Part shown: positions 6,537 to 12,169 of the stretch, piece by piece
Layout of the letters: every line of letters begins with the position of its first letter
How positions within the stretch are numbered: position 1 is the stretch's first letter
Assembly (NCBI GenBank): GCA_026770585.1
Contig: MU646317.1
Location: 77,820 to 91,330, forward strand
Reading direction: 5' to 3'
DNA length: 13,511 nt
DNA from: Baffinella frigidus
Lineage: Eukaryota; Cryptophyceae; Cryptomonadales; Baffinellaceae
Notes under the pieces: model-generated
Database searches by the model: none
What the model was told of the DNA's origin: nothing
The model's input: only the letters and a program-made list of their open reading frames with translations
Made by a program: the position numbers and the translations under genes

Positions 6537-6632
6537 GCTGGTACGAAATCGTCAACGTGGGCCTCTCGCGGGGCGTAACTTGACGATTAGCGTAAGTTGA
6601 CGATTGGCATAAGTTGACGATTTCGTAGCAGC
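6537..6632. mobile_element. 96-bp element with 20-bp terminal inverted repeats and internal tandem repeat
   Basis: GCTGGTACGAAATCGTCAAC at the left pairs with GTTGACGATTTCGTAGCAGC at the right (18 of 20). The right half consists of three tandem 17-bp units with the core TAASTTGACGATT. The internal units match the terminal sequence, so the end itself has been tandemly amplified. Confidence 0.7.
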
Positions 6633-6719
6633 TTCGTCTACTTGGAGATGCTGGTATGGATGGAGAAAGTCATCAGCTTAGCTGGTTAGTGCCAATCGTG
6701 GCTCTCCTCCATCCACTCG

Positions 6720-6830
6720 GTACAGGGGTACCTCGCTCATAAGAAACCGCCTCCTCCTAGGATAGGCCCGCCTCGGAAGAGTTAGGCCTGCCTCGGGAGA
6801 GATAGGCCCGAGGCGGGCCCGTACGAAAGT
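6720..6830. repeat. Solo end of the GGTACCTCGCTC element plus GC-rich repeats
   Basis: ACAGGGGTACCTCGCTCATA and the following AGAAACCGCC match one end of the element family at 7732-7854, but no partner end follows. It runs into three units of a GC-rich motif, GGCCCGCCTCGG, the last inverted. Related GC-rich units recur at 7081-7140 and 8097-8192. Confidence 0.65.
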
Positions 6831-6935
6831 TGACTAATTCGAGAGGGTTTCCTGGTTTAGTTAACGTCGTGGTACAGACCCTGACCGTGGAGCGACAAAT
6901 CGGCAAACCCTGACCCCTTCCGTGCGCCGTGCGGG

Positions 6936-7003
6936 AAAAGTCAACGTGTTTGAGAAAAGTCAGCGCCGTGTTGACTTTGGGCGGGCGTGTTGACTTTTGG
7001 CAG
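6936..7003. repeat. Inverted cluster of AAAAGTCAAC motifs
   Basis: Two AAAAGTCA motifs (at about 6936 and 6955) are followed by two inverted GTTGACTTT motifs (at about 6969 and 6990), giving nested potential hairpins. The open frame on the minus strand across 6757-7077 has no recognisable domain and overlaps repeats, so it is not called. Confidence 0.55.
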
Positions 7004-7080
7004 TGTGAGTGCTTCGCGGATGAAGGGAACGACGACAATGCTCCCAAGAAGAAGAGTCTGTGATGAAACGGCTCCAATGA

Positions 7081-7140
7081 CGCGCCCGCCTCGGGGCTGA
7101 TCGGCCCGCCTCGGGAGGGATAGGCCCGCCTCGGGGCAGG
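7081..7140. repeat. GC-rich tandem motif GGCCCGCCTCGGG
   Basis: Three imperfect copies of GCCCGCCTCGGG in a row, spaced by short variable linkers. It is the same motif as at 6762-6825 and, inverted, at 8097-8192. Confidence 0.7.
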
Positions 7141-7159
7141 GCGGAAGGCCGAGGAACAG

Positions 7160-7420
7160 GAGAGGGGAATGTTTGGGTTTAGGGATGAGGGATTAGGGAT
7201 TAGGGTGTCAGGTTTCGGCGGGCGACCGTGACGACGCTGCCGATAAGGGTTTAGGGTTTATTATTAGTCAAAAGTGGTGGAAGAGAGAGCTCACCAATCC
7301 CGGGATTTGGATCCTGTGCGGGTTTACGTTTCGTAAGCGAGGGTCTGGTTTCACCTTAAACCCTAAACTGCCGATGGCGCCGACAGGTGCTTACCTTTCG
7401 TAAGCAAGGGTCCGGGAAAG
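7160..7420. repeat. TTTAGGG units and a duplicated TTTCGTAAGC segment
   Basis: Scattered TTTAGGG and ATTAGGG units lie at about 7172-7260. A segment of about 28 bp containing TTTCGTAAGC and AGGGTC is present twice (about 7320-7347 and 7387-7414), with CCTTAAACCCTAAA between the copies. No gene is seen. Confidence 0.6.
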
Positions 7421-7540
7421 TAAATGTAGAGGAGAGTGGTGGGCGGAGAGCAGACACAGGCATAAATGTGGGCGTGTTGCTGGTAATAAAGGTCTCTTCC
7501 CCTTCCAAGCTCTGTCCCAGTCTATTTGGCGCCTCGGGAC

Positions 7541-7608
7541 CAGGTCACGTGACTTTGTCAGGAGGGGGAGTGTCCAGGTCACGTGACTTTGTCAGGAGGG
7601 GGAGTGTC
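7541..7608. repeat. Perfect 2 x 34-bp tandem duplication
   Basis: The unit begins CAGGTCACGTGACTTTGTCA and ends GGAGTGTC. Both copies (7541-7574 and 7575-7608) are identical, implying a recent event. GTCACGTGAC is itself a palindrome. The open frame 7387-7773 crosses it but shows no known domain and is not called as a gene. Confidence 0.9.
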
Positions 7609-7731
7609 AGAGAGTGGTTGGGTCCCTCGGCGCCCCCCACCGAAGCTGTACCGAGGATGCGTCTGAGTGCACCCACATCGAGGCTGTGTCTCAAGTGCAA
7701 CCCTGCTCAGACACGGCCGCGGTGGGGGTGC

Positions 7732-7854
7732 ATACAGGGGTACCTCGCTCATAAGAAACTGCCCCCCCCCTAGGATCACCGTAGGCCCCTAGGCATAGTC
7801 CTACTGTAGGGTCCTAGGGGGTGGCGGTTTCTTACGAGCGAGGTACCCATGTAC
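7732..7854. mobile_element. MITE-like element, GGTACCTCGCTC family, copy 1
   Basis: About 30-bp terminal inverted repeats: GGGTACCTCGCTCATAAGAA at the left against the reverse complement GGGTACCTCGCTCGTAAGAA at the right. The centre contains palindromic CCTAGG and CCTACNGTAGG motifs and C/G tracts. No protein is encoded. Confidence 0.8.
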
Positions 7855-7976
7855 ATGCCGGTCGTGTTGGTAGTCATCAACGTCTCGATCTGCTCAGAGT
7901 CCCGTAAGTGGCGAGCAGCGTATTACGCTCCTACGTAGGCCTATGGTAGGAGCCTACGACCTGCTGGTGGGTCGAA

Positions 7977-8080
7977 TGAGAAACTGCCCCCCCCTAAGGG
8001 ACCACCATAGGGCCCTAGGCATAGCCCTACTGTAGGATCCTAGGGGGGGGCGGTTTCTTATAAGCGAGGTACCCCTGTAC
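7977..8080. mobile_element. MITE-like element, GGTACCTCGCTC family, copy 2 (left end truncated)
   Basis: It matches copy 1 through the central GGCATAGYCCTACTGTAGG and the whole right end (CGGTTTCTTATAAGCGAGGT). The left end starts only at GAGAAACTGCC, so about 20 terminal bases have been lost or replaced. Confidence 0.75.
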
Positions 8081-8096
8081 ATGTCGGACAGGCATC

Positions 8097-8192
8097 GTGC
8101 CCCGAGGCGGGCCCGCCCTATTCCCGAGGCGGGCCCGTCCTAGCCTCTCGCCCCGAGGCGGGCCCGTCCTTTCCCGAGGCGGGCCCGTCCTA
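8097..8192. repeat. GC-rich tandem repeat CCCGAGGCGGGCCCG
   Basis: Four copies of CCCGAGGCGGGCCCG separated by variable spacers of about 5-12 bases. Each unit holds the palindrome GGGCCC. The same motif occurs in the other orientation at 6762-6825 and 7081-7140. Minus-strand translation gives repeated RTGPPRG, which is not taken as a gene. Confidence 0.8.
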
Positions 8193-8260
8193 CAGTAGAC
8201 CACGTCCTGAAACATCACATCTCTCAGAGATGGAGTGTCAAGCACGACTCCCTCCCTGAC

Positions 8261-8341
8261 GTCACATGTGGGTATCTACATGTAGGCTCCAAGGGCGCCT
8301 AAGGACGCAAGGTGGCCTGAGAGCCTCGATACCCACGTGAC
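8261..8341. repeat. Short inverted-repeat element, GTCAC..GTGGGTATC
   Basis: GTCACATGTGGGTATC at the left is matched by GATACCCACGTGAC at the right, around an 81-bp element. Two tandem GACATGACAG units follow directly. It could be a small MITE. Only one copy is seen in the window. Confidence 0.5.
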
Positions 8342-8399
8342 ATGACAGGACATGACAGCCACGCGGCCCCCGTCGACCCGTCCCGAACCGGGCCTACGC

Positions 8400-8523
8400 G
8401 GGTACCTGCCTCACAAGAAAGCGCCTCTCCCTAGGGCCCTACAGTAGGCCTATTCCTAGGGACCTACGGTGGTCCTAGCTAGAGGGGGGGGGCTGTTACT
8501 TATGAGCGAGGGACCCCTGTACA
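8400..8523. mobile_element. MITE-like element, GGTACCTCGCTC family, copy 3
   Basis: The left end, GGTACCTGCCTCACAAGAAA, and right end, TTACTTATGAGCGAGGGACC, are diverged forms of the family ends. The centre holds CCCTACAGTAGG and CCTACGGTGG motifs. It is more diverged than copies 1 and 2. Confidence 0.7.
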
Positions 8524-8529
8524 CGGGTT

Positions 8530-8889
8530 ACTGCTGATGCCCCAGGGTCCTACCGTAGGCGTATGCCCAAGAGCGTAGGATCGCCCTAGGGTCGATGCAT
8601 GTCCGTGATTTCCAGTAACCCCTGTGCCCCATCCCTTTCCTGAGGTGGTCCGCCCCCATGCGAATCACAGGCAGCCAGGAGTTTTGCAACGAGCGGCTGC
8701 TTTTTTTCGCGCCAAAGTTGATGGATTTGTACCAGAAACCCACCATGTTACCTTAAGAATCAGCCAACGCGATCGATCGATGCAGGCAAGGTGAAAAACG
8801 ATGCTCGATTCCGAGCGGTGGCGCTGCCGAGACTCCCACGATTGTTGACTTGGTGAGCGGGGTTTCTCAGTGCGAACCCTTGCCCGGTT
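8530..8889. other. Gene-free stretch
   Basis: No gene is recognised. A CCTACCGTAGG palindrome near 8550 suggests a further relic of the GGTACCTCGCTC elements. The rest, including a T tract at about 8700, has no repeats that I could link to other places in the window. The minus-strand open frame at 8528-8746 shows no domain. Confidence 0.4.
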
Positions 8890-9032
8890 CCTAGCTCCGC
8901 CTCAGTCGGGTTGCCTCACTATCCTTAAGTTGACATGCTGGGGTTGTAGTACGAATTCGTCAACGTTGGAGCGAAAAAGAACCCCCCCCTCACGAAATTG
9001 GTGAGACCGAATCAGACTGCGATGGAGTTAGG
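8890..9032. mobile_element. Dispersed element, GTTGACATGCTGG family, copy 3
   Basis: Left end CCTAGCTCCGCCTCAGTC, right end GACTGCGATGGAGTTAGG: complementary at about 14 of 18, so the family carries terminal inverted repeats. The core holds GTTGAC...GTCAAC, and an internal hairpin pairs CTCAC with GTGAG around GAAATTG. Confidence 0.75.
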
Positions 9033-9094
9033 GTATGAACATCGTTATGGTACCCCCCCCGTCCGGTTCAGTCAACTCCTAAACCAGTCAACCC

Positions 9095-9223
9095 CCGTAC
9101 ATACCTCGCTCATGAGGAGGCGCACCCCCCTAGGACCCTACAGTAGGCCTATCTATGGCTCTGCTGTGGTCCTACGGGGGGGCGCGTAGGGACCACCTTG
9201 TGAGCGAGGTACCCCCGTAGTAC
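9095..9223. mobile_element. MITE-like element, GGTACCTCGCTC family, copy 4
   Basis: Left CGTACATACCTCGCTCATGA and right TTGTGAGCGAGGTACCCCCG form terminal inverted repeats. The centre contains CCTACAGTAGGCC. It is flanked by GTAC-like bases on both sides. Confidence 0.7.
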
Positions 9224-9240
9224 CAGAGAAAGCTGTGATG

Positions 9241-9348
9241 AGTCACCAGTCGTGGGAGGAGGAGTCTCTGCAGGACTCCCACGGGGAGGTATCGCTCACT
9301 CGAGATTCCTACCTCGCTTTTCACAGCTTCCTACCTCGCTTTTCACAT
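9241..9348. repeat. Imperfect hairpin and 23-bp tandem duplication
   Basis: GTGGGAG pairs with CTCCCAC around a short loop (about 9252-9283). Next, TTCCTACCTCGCTTTTCACA occurs twice in tandem (about 9305-9325 and 9328-9348), leading into the long hairpin at 9352. Confidence 0.7.
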
Positions 9349-9351
9349 CGC

Positions 9352-9390
9352 ATGGCCACGAAAAGAATGAAGCATTCTTTTCGTGGCCAT
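9352..9390. repeat. Perfect 18-bp stem with 3-nt loop
   Basis: ATGGCCACGAAAAGAATG, loop AAG, CATTCTTTTCGTGGCCAT. After a one-base bulge the pairing continues (TCGC with GCGA, then CTTTT with AAAAG after a gap), so the full foldback spans about 9335-9402. It reads as a foldback element or a transcript hairpin. No G/C-rich stem plus U tract typical of bacterial terminators is seen. Confidence 0.9.
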
Positions 9391-9559
9391 CGCGAAAAGA
9401 ATGAAACAATGGCAAAAGTGACTTTTTGAGTACCAGCATGGCAAATTTTGGCATCGTTTGATTCTTGTTGTGGCCAACAGATGTGGAAACCGCCCTAGCT
9501 CTGTCTCTTGTCGACTTGGTCTCACCCATTTGGGGGATGCCGGCTGCAAGACCCCGTGC

Positions 9560-9606
9560 GGGTTTCGGGTTTCGGGTTTAGGATTTGGGGTTTAAGGTTT
9601 CGGGTG
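9560..9606. repeat. Degenerate telomere-like units
   Basis: GGGTTTCGGGTTTCGGGTTT followed by AGGATTTGGGGTTTAAGG, the reverse-orientation counterpart of the CCCGAAA units in intron 1 of the SLATT-like gene. Confidence 0.8.
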
Positions 9607-9611
9607 GAGTC

Positions 9612-9779
9612 ATGCAAAAAGCCGACGCCAGCGGACCACTTAGATTGGACGCGACTCCGTACAAAGGGGAAACAATAGGGCTGTAACAGTCCTGAATTTG
9701 CTTTTAAAATCGTTTTAGAGCTGGTAAGTCCCCCTCCAGCGAGGGACTTGAGGGAGTCGCTGGCGTTAGCTTTTGGCAT
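9612..9779. mobile_element. 168-bp MITE, ATGCMAAAAGC family, copy 1
   Basis: Ends ATGCAAAAAGCCGACGCCAG and CTGGCGTTAGCTTTTGGCAT are complementary at 19 of 22 over the full terminal repeat. Copy 2 at 10831 has the same ends and even the same neighbouring bases (GTC on the left, TTAG on the right), but a completely different interior. Confidence 0.85.
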
Positions 9780-9838
9780 TAGGAGGCACGCACGTGGGGG
9801 TCGGAGGTCGGAGGCGGCGTGACGAAACGCGGCACATC

Positions 9839-9984
9839 TTCATCTCACAAGATAACTGAATCAGTTCCCTAAGTAGCGTTTTCATTTAATTAGGAGGCCT
9901 TACTAAATTTACTATGCCCTAACTGATTGCTCCTATTCAACCTCCTATTGAACAGGAACTGATTCAGTTATCTTCCGAGATGAA
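9839..9984. mobile_element. 146-bp MITE, TTCATCTC family, copy 2 (inverted)
   Basis: Identical in length to the copy at 6184-6329 and about 93% identical to its reverse complement. Terminal repeats run TTCATCTCACAAGATAACTG to CAGTTATCTTCCGAGATGAA. No clean target duplication is visible. Both copies are non-coding, so any transposase must come from elsewhere. Confidence 0.93.
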
Positions 9985-10035
9985 TATGGCAGCCCGCCGC
10001 CTGCCTGCCCCGCCGCCCCGGTTGACGTCAACCTC

Positions 10036-10176
10036 AACTGCGCAAACCAGTCAAAACAATACTTTCTGGTCAACGAAAATTTCTACACCAATACTTGACT
10101 ATTACTAATATGACCGGGTCAATTGTGTAGTAACTTTCATCAGTAGAAATCAATAGTTCAATTCGTTTCCGCAGTT
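10036..10176. mobile_element. 141-bp inverted-repeat element, AACTGCGSAAAC ends
   Basis: AACTGCGCAAAC at the left pairs with GTTTCCGCAGTT at the right, and loose complementarity continues inward for about 60 bp. The right arm holds TGTGTAGTAACTTTCAT, the motif shared with the hairpins at 806-874 and 2366. Confidence 0.65.
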
Positions 10177-10199
10177 AAAACCGAAGCTCTCGACCAGGG

Positions 10200-10323
10200 G
10201 ATCCTGCCGCCGACTGTTATGAAGTTGACATGCCGGGTTTGCGGTACAAATTTATCAACTTTGGAGCGGAAAAGAGCCTGAGCTCACCAAATTGGAGACC
10301 AAGTGGACTGCGACAGAGCTAGG
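10200..10323. mobile_element. Dispersed element, GTTGACATGCTGG family, copy 4
   Basis: The core GTTGACATGCCGGGTTTGCG, GTACAAATTTATCAACTTTG and the right end GACTGCGACAGAGCTAGG are intact. The left end is eroded. The internal hairpin is partly lost (CTCACC against GGAG). Confidence 0.7.
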
Positions 10324-10580
10324 ACTGCGCGTAGAGGTCGCGTACCACCTGCACTGCTCAGCCAGGACATCTCCTGCCTCAGTCTCACTCTATCACTGGA
10401 ATTGGACAAGTTGCTCCCGCTTTGAGCGTGAGCAACGTGACCCCACCCTGAAACTAAGAATGTTAGGAAGAAACTGGTTTTTTACATAGTCCTTGTTCCC
10501 GCCTTGAGCGAGTTTCCCCCGTCCCAGGGCGCACCTCCATCTCGTACCAAACTGCAGCTGGTGCAGGTTCTGAGGTATTC

Positions 10581-10756
10581 CCTAGCTCTGCCTCACTCGG
10601 GTCGACCGACTATTCTCCAGTTGACATGCTGGGTGTGCGGTACACATTCGTCAACTTTCGAGCGGGAGAGAGAGCCCGGCTCACCAGAAAGGTGAGTCCA
10701 AATAGTCTGAAGCCCCATCAAAGAGGTGAGTCCAAATAGTCTGAAGCAGAGGTTGG
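10581..10756. mobile_element. Dispersed element, GTTGACATGCTGG family, copy 5, with internal duplication
   Basis: The left end, CCTAGCTCTGCCTCA, pairs with the right end, TGAAGCAGAGGTTGG. The internal hairpin GGCTCACC/GGTGAGTCC is intact. The last part is duplicated: a 24-bp unit starting AGGTGAGTCCAAATAGTC occurs at 10690-10713 and 10724-10747. Confidence 0.75.
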
Positions 10757-10830
10757 CGTGTGGGTACCTCGGCTAGGGCGCGGCGAATCAGCACGCAGCC
10801 TCCGAACAGTGTTCGAGCACTGGTGTTGTC

Positions 10831-11281
10831 ATGCAAAAAGCATACGCCAGCGAGGTACTTACAGCCTACGGATTGCCTACGGTAGGAGCCCCCCTCCTAC
10901 GACTTTTACGACTTCTAAAAGTCGTAGGGGGGCTCCTACCGTAGGCTGTAAGAGGCCGGTCAAGCAAAACAAGAGGTTTTTCTAGCCCTTGACTCAAGGC
11001 AAATCAAGGGCCAGAATTCTCGCTTTCCCTTGCCAGGATTTCGTGGACTTGGTTTCTAAGTTGACAGATTGTGTGGGTCAATTGACTTTTATTTACGCAA
11101 CCATCAAATAAAAGTCAATTCACCCACAAAATCTGTCAACTTAGAAACCAAGTCCACGAAATCCTGGCAAGGGAAAGCGAGAATTCTGGCCCTTGGTTTG
11201 CCTTGAGTCAAGGGCTAGAAAAACCTGTTGTTCTGCTTGACCGGCCTCTGTAAGTACCTCGCTGGGGTTAGCTTGTGGCAT
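10831..11281. mobile_element. 451-bp foldback element, ATGCMAAAAGC family, copy 2
   Basis: The outer ends ATGCAAAAAGC and GCTTGTGGCAT, with the perfect inner match CCAGCGAGGTACTTACAG / CTGTAAGTACCTCGCTGG, define the element. Inside are two stacked hairpins. The first is about 10857-10952, with a CTTACAGCCTACGG and CCGTAGGCTGTAAG base. The second has 142-bp arms (10953-11094 and 11106-11247) that match at 137 of 142 positions around an 11-nt loop. It has no coding capacity. The near-perfect arms imply recent formation or ongoing correction. Confidence 0.88.
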
Positions 11282-12169
11282 TAGTTGAAGCCCCTGCTCT
11301 CCCGCGTGCACCACAGAGAAGGCGACATCGAAGGGGAAGGGCTTCCGAGATTGGTACCAGCAACCCCGGATGTACTTGAGAAAAGTCGGTCAACCCGGGT
11401 GAAGCAGAGCGAGGTAGTGGGGGTACCTCGGCCAGGTCGCGGCGATCGCATTCCGCACGCTGTTGAGGAAACTGCGCAGATCCCACGAGGGTCAGCATGG
11501 CGTCGAGTTTCACAGGAGACCGCATGGTGCGCGGTGTCACGTGCGTTGGAGAAAGGAGGGGGGCGGATGTGAGAGAGGCAGGCCTCAGAAAGTGTCAGTG
11601 AAAGGTGGGTCTCTCGTCAACGAAACCGGTTGCCCGGAGACGTCAGATAGGGAGTTTGGAAAAAAAACATTCATCATCGGCCGCTCAACGTCTCGCTCCC
11701 TCCTGCCCCTCCCCCATTCCCAGACGCAAGGCGCGGATCCCTCGCGGGGCGGGTGTGTTGTTTTCAGGCACGATGGCGCATACCTGTCAGGTATGTCGGT
11801 GCGGTCCATCTTGCTCGCCAGTCGCCCGCGAGCTGTAGATGCCCGCGAAGCCAGTTCTGCACAAGCGGAGCACGGGATCCAGCGAGCGAGGGAGCCGGAT
11901 GGCACGACGGAACGCGTGGGATCGCCGTTTAAGATGAGTTGTTAAACGCGAGTTGTTTTAAAAAAGCAGGTCCTCGGTACCTTTTGGACACGACCAGCAT
12001 CCTCCTCCGCGGTTCGAGGTTTTTCAGCCAACTTCTTTAAAAGTGAATCTGATTTTTTACAAGTGCTATTTTAGCGCTCAAAATCCCTGTTGGACAAACG
12101 GCCAGGCAACCGGGAGGTCATCCAAGGACCTGGAGGAGGAGAGGGTGGAAGGCTGGCCTGGTTCTTGGT
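11282..12169. other. Gene-free stretch upstream of the CDC50-like gene
   Basis: This is the longest stretch without visible transposon or telomere-like repeats. Overlapping open frames exist (11285-11572 and 11463-11945 plus, 11585-11905 minus), but none shows a recognisable domain. Their arginine/serine-rich composition fits chance reading of GC-rich DNA. It presumably contains the promoter and 5' leader of the flippase-subunit gene. AT-rich patches lie at about 11955-11975 and 12035-12075, but no promoter motif can be assigned. Confidence 0.4.

Noticed and set aside
6757-7077. A minus-strand 106-codon gene
   Set aside because: It overlaps GC-rich and AAAAGTCAAC repeats and shows no domain or splice structure.
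8097-8192. A CRISPR array, from regularly repeated GC-rich units
   Set aside because: Units are only about 15 bp, spacers are 5-12 bases and irregular, and the context is eukaryotic.
8797-8840. A third copy of the SLATT-like C-terminal exon, from a TTCCGAGCGG match
   Set aside because: The similarity ends after about ten bases and the frame does not continue.
11463-11945. A 160-codon gene upstream of the flippase subunit
   Set aside because: Its composition looks like chance reading of GC-rich DNA, competing frames of similar length overlap it on both strands, and no domain is recognised.
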